From Catellatospora paridis (GTDB lineage: Bacteria > Actinomycetota > Actinomycetes > Mycobacteriales > Micromonosporaceae), in the NCBI RefSeq assembly GCF_009720365.1, contig NZ_ML769312.1, positions 496,001 through 560,000 of the forward strand: a stretch of DNA of 64,000 nt, read 5' to 3'. Of this stretch, positions 41,390 to 50,730 are shown piece after piece. How positions within the stretch are numbered: position 1 is the first letter of the stretch; each line of letters starts with the position of its first letter. The translations under genes were made by a program, and so were the position numbers. The notes under the pieces were generated by a model. It was not told where the DNA came from, searched no databases, and saw nothing but the letters and a program-made list of their open reading frames with translations.

Positions 41390-41422
41390 GAGCGGGCCGG
41401 TGCCAAGCGCACCGGCCCGCTC
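41390..41422. terminator. Hairpin terminator after ThuA-lectin gene
   Basis: A perfect 14-bp inverted repeat, GAGCGGGCCGGTGC (41390-41403) and GCACCGGCCCGCTC (41409-41422), has a 5-base loop. Confidence 0.65.
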
Positions 41423-41543
41423 CGTCGTTACCGGCCGGTCCGGCACCCCGCCGCGTCTCGGGTACGGCCGCCATTAGAGTGAGCCCGCACCTGGATCGAC
41501 CGCAGCGCATGCCCCCTTCCTGCGTTCAAAGGACTTCCAGCTC

Positions 41544-43412
41544 ATGGCCCGTAAGGTGAGCCTCCGCGCCCGGCTGCGCTACTGGTTCGACAACACCATG
41601 TCGCGCGGCACCACCGGGCTCATCGGCTGGCTCGCCGTAGCCTCCTTCGCCCTGGTGCTCGTGGTCACCGTGGCCATCGAGATCGCCGACCCGACCGGCG
41701 AGGGCGAAGACCCGCTGCGCCTGCTGTGGAAGACCTTCGTCACCGCGTTCAGCCTGTCCGCGCCGGCCGAGGCCGGCTGGGTCGTGCTGCCGATGTGGTT
41801 CGTGCTCGCCCTCGGCGGCATCTTCGTCGCCAGCGCCCTGATCGGTCTGCTCACCAGCGGCATCAACCGCCGCCTGGAGCAGCTGCGCAAGGGCCGCTCG
41901 GCGGTGCTCGAACGCGACCACACCGTGGTGCTCGGCTGGTCCGACCAGATCTACACGGTGATCACCGAGATGGTGGAGGCGAACGCGAGCCGCCGCCGCG
42001 CCGCCGTGGTCGTGCTCGCCGAGCAGGACAAGGTCACCATGGAGGACCGGGTCGAGCACCGGATCGGCGACACCGGCCGGACCCGGCTGATCTTCCGCAC
42101 GGGCAGCCCGCTCGACCTCAAGGACCTCGAGATGGTCAACCTCAACGAGGCCAGGTCGATCATCGTGCTGGCCCCGGACGGCGCGTCCGCCGAGGACGCC
42201 GACGCATACGTGCTGAAGACCCTGCTCGCGATCAACAAGGGCCCGGCGTTCCGGGGCCGCCCGCACCACGTCGTGGCGGCGGTGCGCGACAGCCGCAACC
42301 GGGCCGTGGCCAAGCTCGCCGGCGGCGACGCGGTCGTGCTCGACGGCGACGACATCGGCGCGCGGCTCATCGTGCAGACCGCGCGGCAGTCCAAGCTGTC
42401 GGTGGTCTACCACGACCTGTTCGACTTCGGCGGCGACGAGATCTACATGGCCGTCGAGCCGACCCTGGTCGGGCGGCCGTTCGCGCAGGCGCTGCTGGCG
42501 TACAAGCAGTGCTGCCCGCTGGGTCTGCTGCTGGCCGACGGCAAGACCGTGCTCAACCCGCCGCCCGGCACGGTGATCAGCCCCGGCGACCGGATCGTGC
42601 TGCTGGCTCGCGACGATTCGATGATCACTCTCGCGACCGCGCCGTTCGCCGTCGACGACACCGCGATCGTGCACGGGGTGCGCGGCCCCGCGGCTCCGGA
42701 GAGCACGCTGATCCTGGGCTGGAACCGGCGGGCCGCCCGGATCGTCGAGCAGCTCGACGTGTATGTGGCGGCCGGGTCCACGGTGGACGTGGTCACCGAC
42801 CGGCCCGACGCGACCCCGGCCGTGGGGCGGCTCGCGCCGCGGCTGAGCCGCCTGCTGATCCGCTCCAAGGCGGGTGACACCCGCGACCGCGGGGTGCTGG
42901 AGACGCTGGACGTGGCGTCGTACCACAACGTGATCGTGCTGTCCGACGACGACCTGGACGCGCTGACCGCCGACTCGCGGGTGCTGGTCACCCTGCTGCA
43001 CCTGCGCGACATCCTGGCCGGGCGCGGGCCGGGCTCGATCGTCAGCGAGATGCGCGACGACCGCGACCGGGCGCTGGCCCAGCTGACCAAGGCCGACGAC
43101 TTCGTGGTCAGCGAGCAGCTGGTGAGCCTGCTGATGACGCAGATCTCGGAGAACCGCCACCTGGAGTCGGTCTTCGCGGACCTGTTCGACGCCGACGGCG
43201 CGGAGATCTACATCCGTCCGGCGAGCTACTACCTGCGGGCCGGTGCGACGATCACCTTCGCGACGGTGGTCGCGGCGGCGGCCCGGCGCGGCGAGGTCGC
43301 CATCGGCTACCGGGTGACCGACAGCGGCGACGAGCACGGGGTGGTCCTGAACCCCGACAAGGAGCAGGTCATGCCGCCCATCGACCGGGTGATCGTACTG
43401 TCGAGCAGCTGA
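41544..43412 (+). CDS. CASTOR/POLLUX-related ion channel with RCK-like domains
   Basis: The 622-residue protein has two N-terminal membrane segments (about 25-47 and 75-105) flanking a pore-like loop (FVTAFSLSAPAEAGW). Two tandem Rossmann-like regulatory halves follow (VVLGWSDQIYTVITEMVEAN at about 130 and LILGWNRRAARIVEQLDVY at about 390). This is the layout of plant CASTOR/POLLUX and their bacterial relatives, cation channels gated by cytoplasmic domains. TAGAGT (41475-41480) is a candidate -10. It appears monocistronic, and no transport partner is nearby. Confidence 0.9.
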   Translation: MARKVSLRARLRYWFDNTMSRGTTGLIGWLAVASFALVLVVTVAIEIADPTGEGEDPLRLLWKTFVTAFSLSAPAEAGWVVLPMWFVLALGGIFVASALIGLLTSGINRRLEQLRKGRSAVLERDHTVVLGWSDQIYTVITEMVEANASRRRAAVVVLAEQDKVTMEDRVEHRIGDTGRTRLIFRTGSPLDLKDLEMVNLNEARSIIVLAPDGASAEDADAYVLKTLLAINKGPAFRGRPHHVVAAVRDSRNRAVAKLAGGDAVVLDGDDIGARLIVQTARQSKLSVVYHDLFDFGGDEIYMAVEPTLVGRPFAQALLAYKQCCPLGLLLADGKTVLNPPPGTVISPGDRIVLLARDDSMITLATAPFAVDDTAIVHGVRGPAAPESTLILGWNRRAARIVEQLDVYVAAGSTVDVVTDRPDATPAVGRLAPRLSRLLIRSKAGDTRDRGVLETLDVASYHNVIVLSDDDLDALTADSRVLVTLLHLRDILAGRGPGSIVSEMRDDRDRALAQLTKADDFVVSEQLVSLLMTQISENRHLESVFADLFDADGAEIYIRPASYYLRAGATITFATVVAAAARRGEVAIGYRVTDSGDEHGVVLNPDKEQVMPPIDRVIVLSSS

Positions 43413-43473
43413 CCGGTGGTGGACGTGTCCGTCGCCGAGCCGGACGTGATCTGCTCGGACGGCGGTAACGCCT

Positions 43474-43503
43474 TTGCGCGAACATGATCACGGGTTCTAG
43501 GGT
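43474..43503 (+). promoter_or_regulatory. Leaderless promoter of the MFS gene
   Basis: TTGCGC (43474-43479) and TAGGGT (43498-43503) are spaced by 18 bases. The GTG start at 43510 begins 6 bases after the -10, so transcription should start at or next to the first codon. Confidence 0.6.
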
Positions 43504-43509
43504 GCGTTC

Positions 43510-44706
43510 GTGCGTGACATCCCCCGGGTCGTGTGGATCCTTGCCGTCGGCCGGTTCGTCAACGCCGCCGGGTCCTTCGTCTTCACCTTCCTGTTCCTCT
43601 ACCTCACCGGACCGCGGCAGCTGCCGCTGGAACAGGCCGGTCTGATCAGCGGAGCGCTCGGCGTCGGCCTGCTCGCGGGCAACTTCACCGGCGGCTGGTT
43701 CGGCGACCGGTACGGCCACCGCCGGGTCATGCTGCTCGCCTCCACCGTCGCCGGTCTGGTCACCCTGCTCATCCCGTGGACGCCGGTGGCGCTGCTCGCG
43801 GTGTCCACGGCACTGCTCGGCTACAGCGGCGCGACCGCGGGCACCTCGCAGGGCGCGCTGACCGCGCTGGCCGTGCCCGCCGGCGACCGGCGACGGGCCG
43901 TCGCGATCAGCCGGGCCGCGTTCAACGCGGGCTGCGTCATCGGACCGCCGGTCGGCGCGCTGCTCGCCGTGGAACACTTCACTGCCCTGTTCGTCATCGA
44001 CGGCCTGGTCATTCTGGCCGTTCGGGCGGTCACCGCGGCGCTGCTGCGGGCCGAACCCGAGCGGCAGACCACGCCCACCGCAGACCGTCCCGCCGGGCTG
44101 TGGCGCAGCGTGCTCGCCGACCGCGGCCTGCTGATGCTGCTGCCCGCGATCGTCATGGTCGACGTCGTCTACCGCCAGCTGTACTCGACGCTGCCGGTCT
44201 ACCTGCGCGACAACGGTCAGCAGCTGACCGTGTACGCCACCGTGCTCGCCGTCGGCTCCGGGCTCATCCTGCTGCTGGAGATCCCGGTGACCATGCTGCT
44301 GCGGCGGCTGCCCGCGGCAGGCATCGTCGCCGTGGGATACGCCCTGGTCGGCGTCGGCATGGCGCTGTTCGGCCTCGGCTCCACCGCGGCCGTGGTGATC
44401 GCCGCGATGGTGGTGCTGACCGCCGGCGAGATCCTCTACAAGACCACCGCCACCGCGCACGTGCTCGACCGCGCCCCGATCGCGCTGACCGGCCGGTACC
44501 AGGGCCTCTACAGCGGTGCGGCGACCAGCGGAACCATGCTGGCCGCCCCGCTCGGCGCGCTGCTGTACGGCGTCGCCCCGGGCGCGCTGTGGCCGGTGTG
44601 CGCGGTGCTCGCCGTCGGCGCAGGCGTGCTCGCCTGGCGCTCGGGCCGGATCACGGTGCAGGCCGACGCCGCTGCCCCCCAACCGGCTCCAGCGACAGCG
44701 TCTTGA
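43510..44706 (+). CDS. Major facilitator superfamily (DHA1-like) transporter
   Basis: The 398-residue protein has twelve hydrophobic segments, the MFS loop 2-3 motif GGWFGDRYGHRRVM, and an antiporter-type motif region near RAAFNAGCVIGPPVGALL. It is likely a proton-coupled drug or metabolite exporter. The GTG start lies 6 bases downstream of a TAGGGT -10, so the mRNA is probably leaderless. It is convergent with mcrC, with no clear terminator between them. Confidence 0.9.
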   Translation: MRDIPRVVWILAVGRFVNAAGSFVFTFLFLYLTGPRQLPLEQAGLISGALGVGLLAGNFTGGWFGDRYGHRRVMLLASTVAGLVTLLIPWTPVALLAVSTALLGYSGATAGTSQGALTALAVPAGDRRRAVAISRAAFNAGCVIGPPVGALLAVEHFTALFVIDGLVILAVRAVTAALLRAEPERQTTPTADRPAGLWRSVLADRGLLMLLPAIVMVDVVYRQLYSTLPVYLRDNGQQLTVYATVLAVGSGLILLLEIPVTMLLRRLPAAGIVAVGYALVGVGMALFGLGSTAAVVIAAMVVLTAGEILYKTTATAHVLDRAPIALTGRYQGLYSGAATSGTMLAAPLGALLYGVAPGALWPVCAVLAVGAGVLAWRSGRITVQADAAAPQPAPATAS

Positions 44707-44783
44707 TCAGGGGCGGCACCCGGTTGAGCGAGCACCAGCCGTAGGGCGGACACGACCGTGGGTCCGGTGGCCGGGGCCTCGGA

Positions 44784-45992
44784 CTAGTTCTGCAGGCCCG
44801 CAAGGGCCGGGCGGACCGCCATCGCTGCCGCGGCGAGGTCGGCCACCTGCGCCAGTAGGTCGTGGGGCGAAGCGGAGAGGTCCAGCGGGTAGTGGACGAT
44901 GCTGAAGGTGCTGTTGCGCACCCGGTGCTCCCGCTGCGTAGTGCCTTCCGCGTACACCAGCCAGGCGGTGCTCACCTGCAGCGCCGTGCAGTAGGCGAGC
45001 ATCTGGTAGCTGTCCGCCTCGGGATAACGGGATGAGCTGCTCTCCAGCTTGTACTTGGCGTCGAACACCACGATCGGCTTCCCGTCGACGAGGTGCACCA
45101 CATCGGGTCTGAGCCGAAGGCGCTTCTCCTCGTCCAGGTGCGATTCATACTGATGTTCGGTATGCCCTCCATATCCGGCAAGGGCCTCGCGCAGCGCCAC
45201 GCTGACGAAATCCTCGAACACCTTCCACATGTCGACCACGAACGCGGCCATGTCGACACCGCCCGGCCCGAACTCTGCCGATTGTTGTTGCACGATGAGG
45301 TCGGCCAGCCGCAGCGCGGGCACGTATCGCGCGTTGCGCCTGTTCGGGTACCACGGAGGCGGTGCCGCCCCGATCGGCAGCGTCCGCGCGCCCCGCAGCC
45401 GCCCGTGGAGGCGACCGAGCCTGGCACGTACGTCGTCGGTCAGCCGGGGGACGGCCATCATGCGCCCGAGCGCGGTTCGGATGATCTGGTTCTCCGGGAT
45501 GTCGACGGCATGGTCGTCGAAGCTGACCTCCAGCGGCAGCAGCGCGCCCGGGCGCCGGGCAAACTGGTCACCGAGCCGGATGCGCCCGCGTACCACGGGC
45601 AGGGCGTCCTGCGTCAGGACGTAGCCCTCCAGCACGCCCGGTGCCAGGGCGCGTTCGACGTGACGGATCAGCGACTCCGCCAGGGCGGGCCACAGGTCGG
45701 CGTCAGGTCCGGCGCTGACGTCCTCCGGACGGAACCCGGGGTTCCTGGCGTAACCGAGCATGAACAGCATCCGGTCGACGGTCACCTTCGGTCTGACCTG
45801 AACGTCCAGTCCGCCGACGCGCACCGCGCCGACCTTGTTGCGGCGGGGAGTGAGATGCCACTGCCCATCCTCTCGACGCGCGGCGCCGACGAGGCCGGTC
45901 GCGTTCAGCGCGTCCGCCAGCGCGTCGTCGAGGACCAGGGTCTTTCCGCTGCCGTCCAGCTCCGTGAGGTCGACGCGCTCCGTGACGGTCAC
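44784..45992 (-). CDS. mcrC: McrC family nuclease subunit of a type IV restriction system
   Basis: The 402-residue product matches McrC: LTPRRNKVGAVRVGGLDVQV near the N-terminus, PKVTVDRMLFMLGYARN, and a C-terminal PD-(D/E)xK nuclease with RLRPDVVHLVDGKPIVVFDAKYK, split as RLRPDVVHL and VVFDAKYK (catalytic Asp, Asp and Lys present). McrC binds and activates the McrB motor and cuts modified DNA. The GTG start overlaps the mcrB stop (GTGA), so the two are translationally coupled. Confidence 0.94.
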   Translation of the reverse strand: MTVTERVDLTELDGSGKTLVLDDALADALNATGLVGAARREDGQWHLTPRRNKVGAVRVGGLDVQVRPKVTVDRMLFMLGYARNPGFRPEDVSAGPDADLWPALAESLIRHVERALAPGVLEGYVLTQDALPVVRGRIRLGDQFARRPGALLPLEVSFDDHAVDIPENQIIRTALGRMMAVPRLTDDVRARLGRLHGRLRGARTLPIGAAPPPWYPNRRNARYVPALRLADLIVQQQSAEFGPGGVDMAAFVVDMWKVFEDFVSVALREALAGYGGHTEHQYESHLDEEKRLRLRPDVVHLVDGKPIVVFDAKYKLESSSSRYPEADSYQMLAYCTALQVSTAWLVYAEGTTQREHRVRNSTFSIVHYPLDLSASPHDLLAQVADLAAAAMAVRPALAGLQN

Positions 45993-48235
45993 CGAGGCTC
46001 GGTCCCGGTGCTCGGGGTCGCGGCTCGGGAGCGGGTCTGGATCGCCGCGAAGCCGAACCGCCGGGCCACCTCAGCACGGGACAGTTGGCCGAAGAAGTGT
46101 TCTTCGAGCAGCGGCATCAGGTCGTACCGCCACACCCGCTCCAGCGCCGGGTCGCCGTCGAGGCCGTCGCGCATCAGATACGACGGACCGATCTTGATGT
46201 CGTGGTACGCCTCGCCGATGGCCTCGTTCAGCGCAGCCAGCAGCGCAGCACGTTGGTCTCCCGCCTCGGCATTGGCCGACAGCCACCGGCCGAGCACGTC
46301 ACGGACCGGCTCCTGCTCGGGGTGCAGCTCGACGAAGGCGAACCGGCGTCGGATCGCGGCGTCGACCAGCGCGATCGAACGGTCGGCGGTGTTCATGGTG
46401 GCGATGATGAAGATGTTGGGCGGCAGGCTGAACGCCTCGGCGGGGGAGTACTGCAGCCGTACCGTGCTGTCGCGGTACTCCAGCAGGAAGTACAGCTCGC
46501 CGAACACCTTCGCCAGGTTGGCCCGGTTCATCTCGTCGATGATCATAATGAAGGGCTTGTCGGGGGCCAGCCGGGCCGCCTCGGCGATCTCCCGCAGGGG
46601 CCCGGGCACCTTCGCGAAGCCCACCGGCGCCCCGTCAGCCCCCTCGACCGGGCGGAATCCCTCGAAGAAGTCCTCGTAGGCGTATGACGGGTGGAACTGC
46701 ACCAACCGGACCGCGTCACGCTCGGCCAGGTGTGCCGCGAGCGCCCGGGCGAGGTAGGTCTTGCCCGTGCCCGGCGGCCCGAACAGCACGATCTGCGATC
46801 GTGCCTGGAGGAGATCCACGAGGTCCTGCAGCCACGGCTCGGTCATGTGGAGCTTGCCTGCCAGCTCACTTGTCACGGCGGTGAGCCTGGGTACCGGCCG
46901 GACCTGCGGCGCGACGGCGGCGGCCGTCACCGGCGTGGTGTCCTGGTCGGTCACCTGGAGGAATCCGGCGAGACCGTCCAGCGCCCGGGTGAGATCGACG
47001 ACCGTGCCCTGCTGATCGAGTTCCGTCTGCATGGCGGGCGGCAGGTCGGTGACCTTGAGCGACGACCGCAGCCACCCCGCGGACCTGGACAGCCGCAACC
47101 GGCCATCCGGGCCCTCGGGTGGCGAGCCGTCATTCAACGTGGGCTCGCCCTCCAGGACGCCGAGCAGGAGCGTGTCGTCGACGACCGTGACGACGACGTC
47201 GTCACTGTCCATGCGTGACATGAACATGTGGAACTCGTCGGCCAGCGTGACGCGCTGGGTGTAGCTCAGGTGGCGGTAGCCGGCATCCACCGCGGCGCGC
47301 ACCTCGGCCGGCGACGCACCCGCGGTGACGTCGCCCAGGTGGGTCGCGTCGAGCGATACGACGGATTCGGCCACCCAGGTGCGCGCCAGCTGCGCTCCAC
47401 CCGGGCGGGGCCGCACCAGCCAGGCACGCCGCTCGCCGGGCGGGCGACTCGACTGCTTGCGCCACTGCCCGACGAACGGCCGGCGGTAGAAGTCGACCGA
47501 CCCCTGCTCCTCGCCCTGGGCCCGCACGGTGATGGAGAACAGCGCCCGGTCCAGGTCGCCAGAGCGCTCGTCTGCGGTCTCGGCGAACGCTTCGCGGATC
47601 GCCTTCTTGTGGCCGATGTTGACGATGGGCAGGAAGTGGGTCGGAAATCCCAGGTAAAGCAGTTCTTCTCGGAGCGAGGGGATTCCGGGGAAGCGGTGGA
47701 TCGTGTTCTGCCACACCCACGGGTCGGTCAGCGCTCGGTTCTGGTCCTCCGCGCTCAGCGACCACCAGTTGCCGAGGAGTTCCACCGCGTCGGCCAGCCA
47801 CTTCCAGCGCATGGTGTGCGCACCGGTGCCGCCGTTCCAGGTGCCCTGATGGAAGGCTGCCGCGACGTGCTCCGGGATGGCCACGGGCCGACGCATCCAG
47901 CTCAGCACCGTGGTGACGTTGGCGTGCAGTGTCGCGCCGGTCAGGTTGCCCAGAGGCAAGCCCTGCAACGTCAGCAGCTCGGCCATGAGCTGCACAGCCT
48001 CGTCCGACGCGCCGTCGAGCTGGCGGCTCAGCTTGACGAGGAAGGCGTCGCTGCTGAGGTCGGGCCGCTCGTTGTACCGGGCGTGCAGCTCCGCTGTCGT
48101 CTCGGGGGTCCATACAAACTTTTCGGGGCTGAAGAGAGAGCGCCGCTTTCCCATACCCCGGTCGATGAGTTCTCGTCCGACCTGGCGGACCAGTTCGTCC
48201 GACCGTGATGGAACGATCACCCGGCTGTCGCTCAT
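45989..48235 (-). CDS. mcrB: McrB family AAA+ GTPase of a type IV restriction system
   Basis: The 748-residue protein has a large N-terminal recognition part (about 1-430), including an HMFMSRMDSDDVVVTVVDD-type stretch that may be an EVE/PUA-like base reader. The McrB AAA+ domain (about 480-700) has Walker A FGPPGTGKT, Walker B FIMIIDEMNRAN and the McrB-specific MNTADRS motif, with an arginine-rich AIRRRFAF finger. It translocates DNA using GTP and recruits McrC. ATG 48235 is preferred (GGGGGA 8 bases upstream) over ATG 48256. The non-EcoKMcrB N-terminus suggests a different modified-base specificity. Confidence 0.93.
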   Translation of the reverse strand: MSDSRVIVPSRSDELVRQVGRELIDRGMGKRRSLFSPEKFVWTPETTAELHARYNERPDLSSDAFLVKLSRQLDGASDEAVQLMAELLTLQGLPLGNLTGATLHANVTTVLSWMRRPVAIPEHVAAAFHQGTWNGGTGAHTMRWKWLADAVELLGNWWSLSAEDQNRALTDPWVWQNTIHRFPGIPSLREELLYLGFPTHFLPIVNIGHKKAIREAFAETADERSGDLDRALFSITVRAQGEEQGSVDFYRRPFVGQWRKQSSRPPGERRAWLVRPRPGGAQLARTWVAESVVSLDATHLGDVTAGASPAEVRAAVDAGYRHLSYTQRVTLADEFHMFMSRMDSDDVVVTVVDDTLLLGVLEGEPTLNDGSPPEGPDGRLRLSRSAGWLRSSLKVTDLPPAMQTELDQQGTVVDLTRALDGLAGFLQVTDQDTTPVTAAAVAPQVRPVPRLTAVTSELAGKLHMTEPWLQDLVDLLQARSQIVLFGPPGTGKTYLARALAAHLAERDAVRLVQFHPSYAYEDFFEGFRPVEGADGAPVGFAKVPGPLREIAEAARLAPDKPFIMIIDEMNRANLAKVFGELYFLLEYRDSTVRLQYSPAEAFSLPPNIFIIATMNTADRSIALVDAAIRRRFAFVELHPEQEPVRDVLGRWLSANAEAGDQRAALLAALNEAIGEAYHDIKIGPSYLMRDGLDGDPALERVWRYDLMPLLEEHFFGQLSRAEVARRFGFAAIQTRSRAATPSTGTEPR

Positions 48236-48484
48236 GGACACATCCCCCAACTGCATTGGAGCGGTGGTGGTAACCGGACGGCGGGTGGGGCTACCGGTCG
48301 GCGTGGCCGCCGGTACAGCCCGTCACGCAGCCGTCACACGCTAGCGCGGGAGCTTGCGCCGTGGTCCTGTGGCGCGCTGAGCCCGGCGGCCGAATGTGCC
48401 CGGCTGATCCGCTGCCGAACCCAGCCGATCGGTCATCGCTCGGCGGTGCCACGCGCGCGGTGCCGATGCGAGATGATCGACGGT

Positions 48485-49174
48485 ATGCCGTCCGCCTCCC
48501 TCGCCCGAACGTTCGCCGCCGCCGGGTTCGCCGCCGTCGTGACCGGGGTGCTGGCCGTGTCCGCGCTGCACGTGCTGCCGCCGACGGCGTCGATCAGCCC
48601 GGTCCGCCGGACGATCAGCGAGTACGCGTACTACGAGACCGGCTGGGTGTTCAACCTCGGGGTGCTGATCCTCGCGGCGGGTTCACTGGCCGTGTTCGTG
48701 GCGCTGGCGTACGCCAAGCTGATCCGGCCCACCTCGCTCGCCTCGCTGGGGCTGCTGCTGTGGTCGGCGGGTCTGGCCGCCGTGGTGTACTTCCCGAAGC
48801 ACGACTGGTCGGTCGGCCCGTCGACGCACGGGACCATCCACCGGATGGCGAGCCTGGTCGCGTTCCTCAGCCTGCCCCTGGGCGCGCTGCTGGTCACCGT
48901 GATGTGGCGGCGGGAGCGGCGTTGGCGGGGCAGCGTCTGGCTGACCGCGATTCCCGCCCTGGCCGCCCTCGCCTTCTTCAGTGTCATCATCGGCGCGTAC
49001 CTGCTCACGCCGTATACCGGGCTGCCGTGGTGGGACGTGATCCCGCTCGGCTTCGTGGAGCGCGGCATGGCCACCTTTGAGGTGCTCACGGTGCTGGCGT
49101 TGGGCCGCTGGGCGTGGCGCGCGTCGTCCACGCCCGCCGACGGAGACCCCGACGCCACAGCACCAGGCCGGTGA
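48485..49174 (+). CDS. DUF998-like integral membrane protein
   Basis: The 229-residue protein has six hydrophobic segments, with TISEYAYYETGWVFNLGVLIL after the first and HGTIHRMASLVAFL before the fourth. These are recurring features of DUF998-type membrane proteins of unknown role. ATG 48485 is preferred to the upstream in-frame GTG 48446 because the added residues do not fit a membrane start. It is divergent from mcrB and convergent with the flippase-type gene. Confidence 0.75.
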   Translation: MPSASLARTFAAAGFAAVVTGVLAVSALHVLPPTASISPVRRTISEYAYYETGWVFNLGVLILAAGSLAVFVALAYAKLIRPTSLASLGLLLWSAGLAAVVYFPKHDWSVGPSTHGTIHRMASLVAFLSLPLGALLVTVMWRRERRWRGSVWLTAIPALAALAFFSVIIGAYLLTPYTGLPWWDVIPLGFVERGMATFEVLTVLALGRWAWRASSTPADGDPDATAPGR

Positions 49175-49208
49175 TCGCGAGAACCGCCAGCAGCGCCACC
49201 CCGAACAG

Positions 49209-49250
49209 CACCGGCGGACCCGAAGTGGCGCAGCCCGCGCCCCGCCGGTG
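49209..49250. terminator. Possible hairpin between convergent genes
   Basis: CACCGGCGG (49209-49217) pairs with CCGCCGGTG (49242-49250) across a 24-base loop between the two stop codons. The loop is long, so this is a weak call. Confidence 0.35.
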
Positions 49251-49260
49251 ACCGGCTGCG

Positions 49261-50616
49261 TCAGCCCGTTGTCGCGGTCGCCTTCGTCCCTGCTGCCGAG
49301 TTCGGCGGCGTCGCCGGGACCGCTGCCGTCGCCGGGACCGGTCCTGTCGCCGCTGACCCGGCAGCCGGTGCCGGGTCGGCGGTCGTGCGGCGGTCGGCCC
49401 GGCGCGAGAACGCCCAGGTGGTCAGGCCGGCGGGGATGACCAGCCAGCAGGACAGCAGCCGGTAGCCGAGCACGGTCGCCGCGGCGGCGGCCGGTTCCGC
49501 GCCCGCGGCGGTCAGTGCGGCGAGCAGGGTCGCCTCGATGACGCCGATGCCGCCGGGGGTGATCGGGATCTGCCGGACCAGCTGCGCGGCCACGTAGATC
49601 GTGCCGAGCTGGAGCAGGTCCAGCGGCAGGTGGAAGGCCTGCGCGACGGCGACGAGGCAGGCCAGGTCGGCGAGCCAGTTGAGCGCCGACAGGCCCAGCG
49701 CCGCGGTGCGGTGGCGTCGCGGCATGCTCTCGGCGACCGCGGCCACGTCGCGCAGCAGCTGCCCGAGCCGTCGCAGCTGCGCGTGGACGAGGCCGGCGCG
49801 GGTAAGCCGTCCGGAGTCGTCGGCGGCCGGGTTCGGGGCGGTGGCGAGGAAGTCGAGGTCCTCCTCGTCCACCGGCCCGTCGATGGTCAGCGAGGCGCGC
49901 GCCCGCAGCCGGTGGCGCACCAGCAGGGCGGCGGTCCCGGTGCTGACCGTGAGGACCGCGAGGGTCAGGACCGGCTGGTCCTGCCAGGTCGACACGGGTG
50001 AGGCGAGGAAGATGAGCAGGTAGCCCGCGACGTAGAGCAGTGCGAGCGCGATGAACGAGCTGACGCCAGACATGATCATCACGGCGGTCGCCGCCTCGCG
50101 GCTCGCGCCCCAGCGGCGGAAGCGCCGGAAGGCGTACGCGGCGGAGACCGCTGTGCCGGCGGGCATGCTGATCGAGAGCGCGGAGCGGGTGTACGCCAGC
50201 GCCAGCGCCCCGCCCAGGCTCGCCTGGACCCCGACGCCCTTGAGCAGGTTCGTCTGCTGGCGGGCGAACAGCGACATCGACAGGATCTCGGCCAGCAGCG
50301 CGACCCCGATCCAGGCCAGCTCGCCGTCTGCGACGACCGGTTTGATCTGGTCGACGCCGGGGATCTGGCCACTGACCGTCTGCAGGGCGAGCACGACCAC
50401 GGCCACCGGCAGCAGTCTGCGCAGCCAGCGCCGCCAGCCGGGCGCGGACGGTCGGGATCCCTCCGGCGACGGTTCCTGCGGCACGGCGGGCGGGCGCGGC
50501 TTTCGACGCACCAGGGCCTGGTCCCGGGGTGCCGCGGCCTGCCGGCGCGGGGACCGGTAGGGCCGGGCCAGGCGTCGGCATACCTTCGGCGCGCTACGTC
50601 GGCGAAGTGCCTTCAC
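49261..50616 (-). CDS. Lysylphosphatidylglycerol synthase-type / UPF0104 membrane flippase-like protein
   Basis: The 451-residue protein has a basic N-terminus, then eight or so membrane segments with PAGTAVSAAYAFRRFRRWG and the C-terminal block RQIPITPGGIGVIEATLLAAL, the hallmark of the YbhN/UPF0104/LPG_synthase_TM family. Members flip or synthesise lipids. No soluble transferase domain follows, so flippase activity is more likely than lysyl transfer. The start is uncertain: GTG 50616 lies 8 bases after TATGGT on the minus strand (50630-50625), and GTG 50622 is also possible. A Pro/Ala-rich tail ends the protein. A copy of the TetR operator sequence lies 50 bases upstream. Confidence 0.85.
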   Translation of the reverse strand: MKALRRRSAPKVCRRLARPYRSPRRQAAAPRDQALVRRKPRPPAVPQEPSPEGSRPSAPGWRRWLRRLLPVAVVVLALQTVSGQIPGVDQIKPVVADGELAWIGVALLAEILSMSLFARQQTNLLKGVGVQASLGGALALAYTRSALSISMPAGTAVSAAYAFRRFRRWGASREAATAVMIMSGVSSFIALALLYVAGYLLIFLASPVSTWQDQPVLTLAVLTVSTGTAALLVRHRLRARASLTIDGPVDEEDLDFLATAPNPAADDSGRLTRAGLVHAQLRRLGQLLRDVAAVAESMPRRHRTAALGLSALNWLADLACLVAVAQAFHLPLDLLQLGTIYVAAQLVRQIPITPGGIGVIEATLLAALTAAGAEPAAAAATVLGYRLLSCWLVIPAGLTTWAFSRRADRRTTADPAPAAGSAATGPVPATAAVPATPPNSAAGTKATATTG

Positions 50617-50665
50617 GATCACGGACCATACCGCTCGCGAGTCGCTTGCCGAGCGACTCGTAACG

Positions 50666-50680
50666 CTGCACACAGCGCAA
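50666..50680. promoter_or_regulatory. Second TetR-type operator-like sequence
   Basis: CTGCACACAGCGCAA shares TGCACAC-x-GCGCAA with the palindrome at 51374-51388. It lies between the end of the TetR gene and the start of the flippase-type gene, so that gene may also be under TetR control. A separate perfect inverted repeat, CGAGTCGCT (50638-50646) with AGCGACTCG (50652-50660), lies next to it. Confidence 0.4.
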
Positions 50681-50730
50681 AGTTTGCTGAATGCCGATCA
50701 CGGGCGGCCGTTGTCGGGGGACGCATGCGG

